This document shows, in pieces, positions 33,111-44,460 of a DNA stretch of 64,000 nucleotides. Position numbers and translations under genes: made by a program. The stretch covers positions 65,429,618 through 65,493,617 of the forward strand of contig CATQJL010000305.1 in NCBI GenBank assembly GCA_958299035.1. The letters are read 5' to 3'. This stretch comes from Cylicocyclus nassatus (Eukaryota > Nematoda > Chromadorea > Rhabditida > Strongylidae). Below the pieces are notes generated by a model, which was given only the letters and a program-made list of their open reading frames with translations, made no database searches and was not told the DNA's origin. The number at the start of each line of letters is the position of its first letter. Positions within the stretch are counted from its first letter, which is position 1.

Positions 33111-34089
33111 ATAGTTTAGCAATTTGAGTTCGCAGCTACTTTACCTGTCAATCACTGACGTTTGCGAGTTTACGAAGCGGCGTCAAAACGGGCGTCCGTC
33201 AATGTACTGACGTACGGAAGGTGCTCGACGTGCAAAGAAAATTCTGCTGTTTACCTCTTATCTTCTAAAAACTCGCAATCATTTGTATATTTTCAAGATC
33301 GCAAAAACGTTGCACCAAGCTACAGGCTTTAGTGCTGCAACACAATAGGATGCATGCTTTCAAAAGTCCAACATAAACCTTCTTTGAATTTTCCATTCAC
33401 TATGCAAAAAGAAAACGCGACTACGATGACGCATGTTTACGCGACTATATGGAACCATACCGCAGGAACAGTATTCTAGGCAAAGCCAAGGCACAGATCA
33501 CTAATTCGGTGTCACTACTGTTTTTCGAATAGTCCCTCAGCCGGGGCTCGGAGGTGACTTATAAACAAGCTGGATATCGAGTAGGAACAAAAAGCAAAGG
33601 GGATGTTTTTGAGGCTAAAACAACACAACTTAGATCACATTTTTTAGTCGACATTTCGTTTTTTATGGTTTTGACGTTCGGGTTTTTTAGGGTAGGGACT
33701 TCGTAAAATTTTGCGAAAGTCAAGGAGGCCTTTTTTGTTCATTTTCGGAAAGCCACCTTGCCCCGAGCCCTGATCTCAGCTAAAGCAACTCACCGGACCT
33801 AGAAAAATTTTGCTTTTTTAAATTTTTGAAGTGACAAAAATTGTCCGAATTGCTCTGAATTGCTCTAACCCTACGCACCCGACGAGCCCCAATCAAGGGT
33901 TCTGCATCTGTTTACCTGCTCGCACCTAACTCCAGCTTCAGAGATCAAAGCTCCACTGGAAATTTCCAGTGAAGTAGAAATTAAACATCTAGACTAGATA
34001 GAGTTCTTTAGCTTTACATCCAGACTCGTATGTAGGAACTACCCTGCTGAAAGGTTCATCCTTGTCATTAGTATGCGTCCTCGTAACCT
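33111..34089. other. Intergenic, nothing recognised
   Basis: Short ORFs only; no repeat or gene was identified by eye. Confidence 0.35.
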
Positions 34090-34109
34090 GACAGCATCGA
34101 ATATGTGTT

Positions 34110-34165
34110 TATGGTGGACCTTTATTGACCTTACGTTTCGACAAATATCGTCTTCTTCTGAGGTC
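34110..34165 (-). ncRNA. Degenerate hammerhead-ribozyme-like motif
   Basis: Minus strand 5' to 3': GACCT, CAGAAGA, AGACGATATTTGTC, GAAAC, GTAAG, GTC, AATAA, AGGTC. This fits a type I hammerhead: stem I is GACCT/AGGTC; the core CAGAAGA differs from CUGANGA at one position; stem II is GAC/GTC with loop GATATTT; GAAA follows; stem III is minimal; GUC is the cleavage site. Penelope-like retroelements are known to carry such minimal type I hammerheads. The U-to-A core change predicts little or no cleavage. Confidence 0.4.
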
Positions 34166-34169
34166 TGAA

Positions 34170-34360
34170 AGGAGATTGCAGTCAAATCATGTGTTAGTCT
34201 ACACGACCAAACGCCTCATCAGACTTCCGTCGTTTAAACCGCGTCGAGGCGCAACGTGCCGAAAAACAATCCAAAATGGATCCACTAACCTCCAGTCCAC
34301 CGCGAAGTCAGTAGTCCGCACGGTAGTGACGGACATCAGTGAGGTTCTTCGGTGAGCTAG
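34170..34360. repeat. Dispersed repeat, copy 1 (CAAACGCCTCATCAGACTTC)
   Basis: Shares CAAACGCCTCATCAGACTTC, CGTCGAGGCG and GTGACGGACATCA in the same order with 37735-37880. It lies directly beside the hammerhead-like motif, so it may be a Penelope-like or retrozyme-like remnant. Confidence 0.6.
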
Positions 34361-34447
34361 GACTTTATATGTGTAGTATAAGTTAGTCGTGGACGAAGAC
34401 ATACGGTTTACTCTGCGAAGCGAGCAAGGATGTCCCTATAGCCTCAA

Positions 34448-34660
34448 GCGTACTGCAGGCATTTCAGTAGCGACGTGGTTTGGCAATAGTTAAATTGTCC
34501 AAAAATTACGTAGGCGGATTCTAGAAGTACAGAAAGCAGGTCATTTATCCATTTATAATAGAACGTTGTACACGCTATACATTTGTGGGAAGTTTCGTTA
34601 CATTTGAAGACATCTCCTGACTAGCAAATTGCTACGACTATCGCATGAAGTATGTGCGGG
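34448..34660. repeat. MITE of the CGCGATTT family, diverged copy
   Basis: GCATTTCAGTAGCGACGTGG TTTGGCAATAG and the following bases align with 25850 and 51580. The copy is more decayed than the others. Confidence 0.45.
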
Positions 34661-35289
34661 GCCTGTCATAATCAAAGCTCACTCTCAATGGACCTTCTTC
34701 GTCCGGCCTAAGCCCTTACCATAGTTGATAGGCTGATAGCTCCAGGTGTTAAAGTGCCTGCAAGCCTCCATGAATCTTGGATGCACTGTGATAACAGAAC
34801 TATCCTGTACTATCTACTAAACAAAACTTTATTGCAAGAAGATATGACAGCAAAATCCAGCAAATCTGATTCTCCACCACAAATGCACTGCCCTTTACTC
34901 AAAATACACCAATTCGCGAAAAATCTCTAAGGTAAAGAATAAAGGGCAGTTGTGCAATATGACTTTTGCAAGCAAGTGTGTTCACTAGTGTGGACCTTTG
35001 CGTACCAAATGCATGAGCAATGCAAAGAAAGAGGAACAGGCCTGTCAACTCATTTCCAGTATATGAACTCGGAATATGAGCTTGAATTTTATAGCTTTTT
35101 GGCTGATTTGGTGCCAATAGCAGTGCGAAATATCGCTGATCGAAAAAAGCATCAATTGAAATCCACACCTATTTTTTTCACTGTCAACAGTTGGAGGAAT
35201 GCGGCTTATACAGTTCAAAGGTGATCCCGGCTGCAAAAAGATGCATTATCGAGTTTTGCAAAAAAACGCAGACGAAGCGAGCTGTTACT
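34661..35289. other. Intergenic, nothing recognised
   Basis: Overlapping ORFs of up to 90 codons on both strands, without domain features. No gene is supported. Confidence 0.35.
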
Positions 35290-35590
35290 CAACGGTTGGT
35301 TCTGCGACAAACTCGAATAATCTGAATACGAGATTTCGAATACGATTTCGAATAAACATTCGAATAAAATCTATTCGAAACCCCGTTTTTTGATTATTCG
35401 AGTTTTCGAATTTATTCGAAACTCTATTTTTTGATTATTCGAGTTTCGAATTTTATTCGAAACCCCGTTTCCTCAACTATTCGAGTTTCGAATATTATTC
35501 AAAAATTGAAGAACTCCGAATATCAAATTTCGAATGCGAATATATTCGAATATTTTAATCAAATGATCGAATTTTTTTCGATTCGAACCC
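35290..35590. repeat. TTCGAA-rich tandem repeat
   Basis: Degenerate tandem units of about 50 bases such as GATTATTCGAGTTTCGAATT followed by TATTCGAAACCCCG, dense in the TTCGAA palindrome. Confidence 0.7.
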
Positions 35591-36139
35591 AAGTATACTG
35601 GGCAGCAGCTGATACTTTACACTCTACTTTCTAGTCTGTATTCTCTCCGACATAATCGAGTGAATCTATTCACAAGCTGGACCCCTGATCGTGCTGGCGC
35701 ACACGCGATCCTTCCTGTTCTCATGCCGCCACTAGACGCTGTCAACCCGCTCGAATACTTTAGTATAATCACATCGCCGCTGCTCCTTAACATCAGAAAT
35801 CCTCCATCACGTCATTTCGGTTTCCAGTCTTTACGGTTGCAGTGATCGCAGTTCGTAAGAAGATCCTGAGTTCTTTTGTGTTTTACTGTCCGATGTTGGT
35901 GTTTTTAACATACGTATACGCAGTCCACAAATCGACTTAGGTCCGGCTCACGCCTTTCGACGTTAGTGGAAACAGCTCGTTGGACCCTATTAACTTTTTA
36001 CATTATGCAAAATTTGTCGCGGAGTTCTTCCTCCCCCCAGAAATTGGTTGGGCGGGTCTTTACCCATACACCTATACACCCGCTCCCTCCACCTACAAAT
36101 GCTTATTTGAAGAATCAAAGAGCACTTTGGGTGCAAGCG

Positions 36140-36530
36140 GGGGGCGTAAGGCCTCGGACAGACTTCACGCGATTTGATCGTCGCGACTAAATCGCGACGA
36201 GACAACTGTTACAACATCATTCCATGCCGATCAACTTGCATTTTGGTTGTGATACTTTTCCAGCCCGAAATTTTTGAATGTACATTGAGCCATAGCATTG
36301 TACATTGAAATTTTTGAATGTACATTCAAAAAGCCATAGCATTGTGTACATTGAATTCAGCCATAGCATTGTACATTGAAATTTTTGAGTGTACGTTCAA
36401 AAATTTCGGGCTGGAAAAGTATCACAACCGAAATGCAAGTTGATCGGCATGGAATGATGTTGTAGCAGTTGTCTGGTCGCGATTTAGTCGCGACGATCAA
36501 ATCGCGTGAAGTCTGTCCGGGGCCTAAGGC
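36140..36530. repeat. Foldback element with internal tandem repeats
   Basis: Arms of about 140 bases (left includes CGCGATTTGATCGTCGCGAC, right its complement near 36480-36505) flank a centre of three to four units containing AGCCATAGCATTGTACATTG. A diverged relative lies at 62832-63070. Confidence 0.8.
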
Positions 36531-36539
36531 AAACTCCAT

Positions 36540-36741
36540 TGAGCCTACACCAATGAGATGAATTCGTAAATGCTATAAACAAGTTTAATACGTTCCATCC
36601 TACTCTTCGGGAGCTGGACTTGAGCTGCTTGATGGTTGATCTTCTTGTTTTCTCTTTTCTGGTTCTGTTTGAAGTTATTTCTTTGTCTGTTCCGGTTTTG
36701 GCACGCCTTGTGCGTAACATATAAATAAATAAATAAATAAG
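36540..36741. repeat. (ATAA)n-tailed sequence, possible non-LTR remnant
   Basis: A roughly 180-base stretch ends in an ATAAATAAATAAATAA tail at 36721-36741, as many LINE/SINE copies do. No protein remnant is seen. Confidence 0.3.
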
Positions 36742-37734
36742 TATTTTTGTTTGCCAAAAGGCAACATAGCATGGACATTGAAACCCAAGCTTGTGCACGC
36801 ACCACTAAAAAACAGATATCCCAAAATCTAACCTATAAGGCCACTTTTCTGATCCGATAAGTTTTCAGAAGTCCGCCCTGTCAATAATTCCTTTTTTCAT
36901 TATATCTACCCTAAAACTTCTCAGTAAAGTCCGAAGCGATTTCACCTAATCGAGCTTATCTTGAAATGGATTTATCTGGGGAGGGGAGAGACCCATATGT
37001 AAGATTTTAAGACAACTATGTGGTGTGGAAGTCGCGCCGTGACGCTATACTATAAAGCCCTCGCGTCCGAAGCTCGCCGCCACAATCGGCACGCGCGCCG
37101 AGCTGGCTTACGGTAATCCGCACCCATTTTGCACCGGTGAGCGTGATACATGAGGCAGTCGCGCAACCGCAGCCTCGCCCGAGATGTATACATATGTATA
37201 TGTATATACATCTCATATGAATTATATATATGAGATTATGAGATATATAGATTCTCAAAAATCAAAAACTGCTTCATTGTTTTTGCTTTGATAATCATAA
37301 AAGCTGGGGAAGGAGCCTTTCGATCCCCTCTTTGATTATTTTGATTACAATTAAGTCAAAGTTGAATTTACCAGATTCATCGTACCACGTATTTTCGGTG
37401 TGAATCGCACTCCTTCACTTTTGAGCAAAGGGAGGAACATGCCAGTTGCAGCGATTGCACTTTTAAAGATAAAAGACGAACTCAGCTGGATAAGAAAGGC
37501 TAAGTTCAAACTAATTCCAAAGTTTGGGAACAGTAGCAGCACCGCGCTTGGACTGAACGCTCTGCTGGAAATGTTTACCGAACTTTCAGATCAGTATGAA
37601 CGCAGTCAAAGGCAAACATCATTATTTTCCCTAATAGAGCAAGTAAAGCTTCTGACGAGAGGTTAGCGAAAGTTGAAAAGTAAGTTTCCAGAAATTCGCC
37701 GCGAACACCGCGTACGCGACGAAGTCTGTCCGAA
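36742..37734. other. Intergenic; AT microsatellite and one unrecognised ORF
   Basis: Includes an ATGTATAT-rich patch (37180-37255) and an 88-codon plus-strand frame at 37400-37666 (starting MNRTPSLLSKGRNMPVAAIA) that looks protein-like but matches nothing I know. It could be a captured exon or a retroelement fragment. Confidence 0.3.
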
Positions 37735-37880
37735 ACCAAACGCCTCATCAGACTTCCGCCGTTCAAACCTCGTCGAGGCGAACGTGCCGAGAAACAATCC
37801 AACAGTCCAAAACATTCACCAACTTCTACCAACGGTCAGTAGTTCGCACAAATGTGACGGACATCACTGACGCTGGTCAG
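37735..37880. repeat. Dispersed repeat, copy 2
   Basis: Second copy of the repeat at 34170-34360; CAAACGCCTCATCAGACTTC and GTGACGGACATCAC are conserved. The adjacent hammerhead-like motif is missing here. Confidence 0.6.
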
Positions 37881-38784
37881 TGAGTCAAGAGCAATACACT
37901 GCGCTATTGTAGGTCGCAAATTAACATAAGGGGCAAGGGATCGGCCGCTGTGTTACTCGTTCATTTTTGTTGTTCATACCCCGTAAATCCACGGCGGCAT
38001 CTAGTGATTTTCGTGCCGATATCTTGACCTCGTGCACTAAAATTGTATGTAAAATCTGTTCTTTCGAAGCTCTAAGACTGTTCCGGTGTCGATAAGAGCC
38101 TTCACTCCAATCATCTCTAAACCTGCGCTTTTTCACCCCATCCGTAAAATCTCCGGGATTTCTCAAACATAGCGCATTTGCATACCATCATATCGAGGAA
38201 GTCACGCTCTTTCAAATGAGCCCAATTGCAGGCTCGTAGAATGAATGCCGGCTGAGCTACAAGCCTAAAAAGCGGTACAAGTCGTTGGTGAGATGCAGGC
38301 GAGATCCTGCACACGCACTTCCAAGAGCCTTTCCCAGCAAGAAAACCCACTAGCACACGACAGACGCATAGAGAATGGTAAAAAGCATCCACTTTATCAA
38401 GAAAGATTTGTTAGGATCTTTTGCTCAGTTTTTAGTTGAACAAATTTGGTTTAAAAGGGTGAATTAGAAGTTAATTTCAAAAAAATTCAAAATAAATTCT
38501 AAGCTTGTGCTTTTTTAGGTAGTAGTCATAACCAGGTCATAGACCTTGATGAGCTCTGTATGATAGTGTGCTTATTCATTCGCATTAGTTGTGTTTTCGC
38601 TCAGAAAAGAACCCAAAAGGAAATTTTCGCGTTCGAAGAATTGTTGTCTGCGACTTTGCGCGGCCATTTTTGCACTTTTTGAAACATTTCTAACTTTCCT
38701 AGAAGCAATGTTTTCCAGAAAGAGTGATATGTGGGTTGTAGCACTTAAAGAGCTCTGTCATCTCATGCACCCTAATCATTTTTT
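37881..38784. other. Flank of the Penelope remnant, nothing else recognised
   Basis: Short ORFs only. The part next to 38785 may hold the decayed end of the GIY-YIG domain. Confidence 0.35.
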
Positions 38785-40560
38785 CATCCTTGTTTTCCAT
38801 CTGAAAATGAGCGACGAAGAAAGGAGGGCGGCTTGTCCGCAACTTCTTGGCGGTCACTGTACGTTGCGCCACAATTTAAGCACTCTATTTGATAAACAAT
38901 TCCTTCTTTTGCGCAGTCACTTAGTTTCCCGTAAAGGCATACGATGCAATCTTCTGATATACATTCCGTGTCATACAAAACATTCTGATCAACCGTTTTT
39001 TGATGTTACTAGTAGGAATGTTGAGCAGTGCTATCTCATTCTCTAGCTGTGTTCGTGCTATGCATCGGTTTACTGCCTTACTGAAACTGTCGGAGACCAA
39101 TGACACACAGAAAGGGATCCTGTTATCGCTTCCAAGACCACAGTCGTGAATCATCTAGATGTTCGGTTTCGGGAATGCGTAGTTGTGTAGCCATTGCTGC
39201 GAGCAATTCTGAGTGCAAGCTGTTGCGATTCAATCCGCTCGCTCTCGCCCGTACATACTTCTACAGCGGTCTTGTACATATTACGATGATGGAACGTTTA
39301 AGAGCTGCAGGATGTGCTGATGCAGCGTAGACAAGTATGTTTTTGGAGCTTTCCTCGGTACCACATGATATCGTACACCGCCGTCAGATTAATTTATCTG
39401 GGTGTTTAAAAAGGAAAGCCAACCACTGCGCGGGGTCTCTCGTGTAAGCTTAATGTATTGCGACCGTTCAAAATCCTAAACCATTCATCCACATCGGACT
39501 GCATGGTTATGACGATGCAGCAGTCGTCGATGTAGCGGCAATACATTAACGGCAATCGCGCGAGTACTGGCTCCTCAATCTTGCTCATGTAGCAGATCGC
39601 AAGAACTGGGGCGAGTCTTTGACCCATCGCAAACTCTCTAGTCTGAGAACAGTAATTCCCAGAGTACTTGAAGATGTTGCAATTCAATATTCCATAATAA
39701 TGAGCATTATGCACTCTTTGTTCGAGCCAAAGGTTATCATAGTGGGGTAATGTTTGTCTAACATCTCCGATAAAGTTGAGCAGCATGGTTTTAAACGTTG
39801 GTGTACAGTGACGTTACGTCGAAAGACTTGATGATACTACCAGGTTCAAAACTTAAGCTCCGCACTGCATACAAATTGTCGAGTGTTAGACAAATGTGCA
39901 GGCACTTTTTCTAAAAGCGTTTACAATCTTGTTCAAGAACCAAGTAGTCGGTCAGTGGGTCCACTTACGCAGCTTATGATCGGGCGAATTTTATAGGAAT
40001 GTGGTGACATTGACTGTAATTCGTTTGCCGCTAACTTGTGAGTCTTCATTAAGAGGTAGAGGACTGGACATTTTGAATTATCAAGTTTTATTCTGTTAAT
40101 CAACTTCCAACCAAGTCCGACAGACTTTCCCACGCTTATCCAAACATTGTTCAGCCTTCTGCACTGTGCCTGATATTCTTGTTTAGTAGCGGGTCGATAA
40201 ATCATACTATCGGAAAGATGCACTCTAGCAATCTCTCGATTTAACCACTGGGGTATTACTACAAACTCTCGGCCTCTGCCACTTATAGATATTCTTTGAC
40301 ATTTCTTCTACTAATTCACAATTTCCTGAAAACCTGCCATTGTTCCAGTGTCAAGTTAATTTGTCGGATGTTCTTATATCTATTCAGAATGTGCAGAATT
40401 TCGGTTGTAAGAATGCGGAACTTTATTTCAACAATTGGCGCTGGCTCGGATTCTCTATAAATGGAACGAGGAAATGGTATACTTGGCAATAACGTCCTCC
40501 CGTTGGCAACAATTGCTGGGTATTCTCTTGTCTAGCTTTCAATCTCAATAGATCGCGCAA
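38785..40560 (-). pseudogene. Penelope-like retroelement, decayed RT plus GIY-YIG
   Basis: In minus-strand order: an upstream conserved stretch (FVVIPQWLNREIARVHLSDS near 40280-40205); a KTHK motif at 40046-40035 and RPIISCVSGP from 39986, typical of the Penelope RT N-terminal side; RT motif A FDVTSLYTNV at 39823-39794 in a shifted frame; motif B-like GQRLAPVLA at 39624; the catalytic YIDD box at 39534-39523; then a linker (NRIPFCVSLVSDSFSKAVNR at about 39124-39065); and a GIY-YIG-type zone (CIVC, CAKEGIVYQIECLNCGATY at about 38910-38855) whose expected Gly-Glu-Thr step after YI is lost. At least three frameshifts or stops separate the pieces. An intact element would copy itself by target-primed reverse transcription. 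This copy is dead. Confidence 0.85.
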
Positions 40561-40589
40561 GTGGTATAAGTTATAAGCCACTGATATGT

Positions 40590-40818
40590 ATATATATGTT
40601 CCGAATAGAAAATTTTATTTCTGACTCGATACGGCCGGACCAAACTTTGCACACATACAGTTGGGGCGGGGCGGGTGTAGTAGGCCACTTTCCGTTATCG
40701 ATTGACATTTTACCAATTTTTTTGCAAGATTTGAAGTAAGGGCTAGTGGTTGGCATATGTGAGCATGCCGATTACTATATTTTTCACAGGACCGAGCGGA
40801 GCCGGGTTTGTCAGCTAG
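40590..40818 (+). mobile_element. Mini-Helitron (HINE), CTAG terminus at 40815
   Basis: Shares GTTCCGAATAGAAAATT and CGGACCAAACTTTGCACACA with the Helitron at 51082. It ends CCGAGCGGAGCCGGGTTTGT then CAGCTAG followed by T, the Helitron 3' signature (short hairpin then CTRR). The 5' end is not sharply seen. No Rep/helicase is present. Confidence 0.75.
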
Positions 40819-41939
40819 TTTCAAGTAAATCACATCTTAGTTAGGTGCTGTAAGTTCCGACCCACTTTAGGAGAAAATTGGATTGGCGGGCGTTCGCCTC
40901 GCAATGGTTCGCGACGTTTCGCAGCTACAGCATATCATATCGTGCAGAAGACCCGATCTGCGTCTCTAAATTCTCTTAAATCTTCGCTTGGAAAATGCCA
41001 GCGCTATGCGCTCGCGAAGCCTTCAGCAATGCTCACGCGCTGCTCCACTTAGAATGTTTTGCCTGATCAGGATGGAACCGACTGTGACCAAAATTTGATA
41101 AGCACACGACCTATTTTTGTACATATAACACATTTTGATTGAAAGTTAGTTACAAAACATTTATAAAACGTTGAAACGTCAATTACCTAATATATTCAGT
41201 CCATAGCTAATTGGCCCACTTGCCAGGCCGCATACAGGCGCGGATCACCCTTCACTCCGGATGGTTACTGACGACTTTACACGATTCCGGCAATGACAAA
41301 TTAACTCGAACTATCATCAACGATTCGACAGCGCAGAAATCAAATCCGCGCAATTCCACTTCAATCCATTTTGAATTTCAGCACAGTTGCTCCCATGTAC
41401 CTGCGGCTGTTTGCTCCTTTCTCACGCAGATCACCACTCCAAAGTAGACTTTAGAAGCCTGAAAGTACCATAGTTCTGAATATCTGAGCAAAATGAAGAT
41501 ATTACTTCCTCTGGCCTTCCATATGTCATTACCGCTGCTGATCCCGCTCTCTTTCACACAGAGTGATGTGTTGTTATAGTTCTGGGCATTTGTTTAGGAT
41601 TGAAAAGCCTTGCTTATGGGTAATTTTTTGTGAATAGTATGATAGTCAGACTTTGGCAGGATGTAATGCGTAAGAATGCGGTTGATGTTGGTACATGGCT
41701 TCCATTTAGGTGTACAGGGCTTATCAATTAAAGTATCGTATGCACCAGCATCTCCACTCCTGCGCGAGACCCTGCACCTCTTCCGAAGACAGGCTCTCCA
41801 ATCACATACAATCATTTGAGGCGCTTGCAGTGGGAAAGTGATCAGAGAGCATGTTCGCGAAAGAGGTGCAGAGTTCCGCGCAGGAGTAAGATGCTGGTGC
41901 TCCCGACACTGCGGTTGATAAGCCCTGTATGTTGAATTT
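40819..41939. other. Intergenic, nothing recognised
   Basis: Only short or featureless ORFs. Confidence 0.35.
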
Positions 41940-42110
41940 GTCGAAATTTGCAAACTTCGAACTGGAGGGGGAGAGATGGGGGGGGGGGGGGCTGAGTGAG
42001 CATGCTGAATACTAATGTAATGAGCTTTGAAGAAAATCCATTACCTTCATCGATATTATCGATTTTTGGCATACTTTCAGCTACGGGGTTGAAAGGATCT
42101 TCTTTTCGAA
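41940..42110. repeat. Helitron-derived fragment with G-run
   Basis: A run of 12 Gs near 41978-41990, then GAGCATGCTGAATACTAAT and CATCGATATTATCGATTTTT, recalls the internal repeats of the Helitron at 51240-51480. No termini remain. Confidence 0.45.
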
Positions 42111-43479
42111 AGCCCCACAAACGTGCCTGGCCCTGATGCACAATAATACGTACAGACCTTGTAGAACCTAATTGCCGCGCCGTGCCTTGAACACCAGCAC
42201 AGGCGAGCGGTTGTCGCAGGGCGCTATAGGCCGTCTCATTCGCAATGAATTTACCGGTTGACATTCATGTTGTTTTCAGCATTGCACATTTATTTCAAAC
42301 TTGATTACAAAAGTATATAAAAATAAACCTGAAGTGGGTGCGCGCTCACTGTCGGCTATGAATCGCTCATAGCGCTACGGGACTCGTCATTGCCAGCCGC
42401 CAGTCGCAATGCTGTTCAAAGTTAGGCGCGGACAAATGAACATGTTAAATGTTCTTGGGCGGCTTTTCTGTACGACACTGAAAGTTTGCCAAATAGACAT
42501 TCAGACGCTCATTTCCTTTCAGATAAGCGGTGCAACATGGGATCCCCCTTTGGGTACTCAGTTACGGGCATACTGTTGACATGCTAAAAATTTTCAGTTT
42601 CCCTAGATGGACACTGAATTTAGAGTGCTCAGCGTTCCAAAACCTTCGATTATAGTGTGTATGAAGCCGATCCTTTAAAGCATTCATTTTCAGCAATAAT
42701 ACCAACAGACATTTCGACCGTATGCTTTACATATGAAAAGAAGATTCCTCAAAGACTGTTGTAACATGAACATATACATTATCACATACACAGATGGTGA
42801 GGGGTTTATTGGGCAATACAGAGTTACAGAAGTATGGTTAACTACCGCTTCACGGCGGAGGGGCGGGAAAAATTGATGCCAAATGAGCGTGTTTTCGTTC
42901 TTCTTGGAAACTCTAAAGCATATTATTTCAAACACTACAGAAGCCCATTCTAAAAAATTTGTTACCAACCATGTTTGATCTTATTAAGAGTGTAGTTACG
43001 ATATGTGTCATTGCAAAAAATAAGGGAAAGTGGATACAAGAGAGTAGAGTGCCGCAACACCCACAGCGAAATTTCCAGCAGCTAAACTGGCAGATATGGA
43101 TCCAGATCTCAACTTCATTAGTTTCTAGACTGTTAAAAATGGCTTTTCGAGGCTTCAATAGCGGTAGAAAGCTGTTGAATCACTAATCTTCCGTCCGTTC
43201 TATTCCGCAGACAAAGCTTACATGTCATGGATCTGTTAGCCCTGTGATTCTTTTGGTTCTGCTTCATGTGCGCCGCACCAAATAATGGCGTTTGTCACGC
43301 GGTTGGCGTAAGGCGAAACCAAATAAACAGAGAATTCCGCAGTGTGCAAAGAAATCTTTTCATATCCTATATACGTTTATTTTGCATCTGTGCATTCATC
43401 TGACATGTGAGACATTCAACAATACACTTTCCATATTGCTCCCATAACTACGAAAAAATAAATGATAAGGAAAAGAGCA
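42111..43479. other. Intergenic, nothing recognised
   Basis: ORFs below 95 codons without domain features. Confidence 0.35.
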
Positions 43480-43625
43480 ACTCCTCCTCTAGCGGTTTTG
43501 GGTTCCTCTCAAATGCCTAATATATAGCACAAACATTCAGAAGTACAATCACACATTTATACCCTTGTAAGTGCGGCAGTTTCTAAGAGATACTGATTTT
43601 AGGGTGAAAATCGAAAAAACTAGGA
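43480..43625. repeat. Dispersed repeat shared with 21080-21240
   Basis: Shares GCACTCC.CC.CTAG.., CAGAAGTAC.ATCA, TTTATACCCTT/TTTGTATCCTT and GAGA.A.TGAT..T in the same order with 21080-21240, and it is not part of the tandem duplication. Confidence 0.5.
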
Positions 43626-43971
43626 GAACTTATAAAACAATGGTATTATCCAGACTAAACGCAATTTTCATGTCACGACTGTTTGTGGCGAGTTCACACT
43701 TTGTTTCGTACTGCAGCAGTGGCCGCAGTAAATGACTCTGACTGACACTAACTGTACAGCTGCAGCAGTCAAAGCTCAAATAGTGAAGCAGTGATGGCGA
43801 GCACGTCGGAACACCCCAAAATATGCCTATGAAAGTCAACCAATCTCAACCTTGCCTGCTCATTATCATGTTGATCCACTTTGATTTCATCTCCTCGTGT
43901 TTTTCTATATGAGCTTTATTCGATGTTCTACCTGAACATATCTCTTCGTCAGCTACGTTCCCTTGCCTCTT

Positions 43972-44328
43972 AAAGGCAGCGTCCAGGCAAGTCTGGACAC
44001 ATGGGGCTCTTACGTGGATAGTAATTTTGGTGCCCTGACTAGCCACTGCCCTACCGGCAGCTAGGTAGTGCTCTAACGGCTGAAATTATCCCTCGAAACT
44101 GGGCCCCGCGGTCGTATTTCGCATGGATTTATGGCGCAAAGCGTGGATCCTGGCTCGAAACTGCCATGAATCCATGCGAGTACGATCGCGGGGTTCAGTT
44201 TCGAGGGGAATATCTCAGCCGTTAAAGCATTACCTGCGCTGCCGCTTGGGCAGTGCCTTAGTTAGGGCCCCAAAAGGACTTTCCACGTAAAATTCCCATA
44301 GGTCCAGAGCTGCCTGGACGCTGCCTTT
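43972..44328. repeat. AAAGGCAG foldback MITE, full copy
   Basis: Ends TAAAGGCAGCGTCCAGGCAA and TTGCCTGGACGCTGCCTTTA-type complements. The inner arms include CTCGAAACTG.. and GCATGGATT.ATGGC and their complements. Both arms run about 150 bases. Confidence 0.8.
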
Positions 44329-44335
44329 AAATCTA

Positions 44336-44460
44336 CGGAGTGTCCCAAAAAATGCAAACGTTTGATCTTTAATAACTTTTTTTATGGAAAGCATTCGCGG
44401 ATTTTTGGGTGCCATATGGTAGGGCTAGCTGGGTGGCGGACTTTATGAACGATAGCGCGC
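44336..44460. mobile_element. Mariner-type MITE end
   Basis: AGTGTCCCAAAAAATGCAAA and the next 90 bases match, inverted, 47095-47222. The far end is not identified. Confidence 0.5.

Noticed and set aside
38591..39046. 151-codon plus-strand ORF
   Set aside because: Antisense shadow of the Penelope-like element, whose minus-strand motifs are clear.
41842..42264. 140-codon minus-strand ORF
   Set aside because: Overlaps Helitron-derived DNA including a poly-G run; translation shows no Rep or helicase motif.
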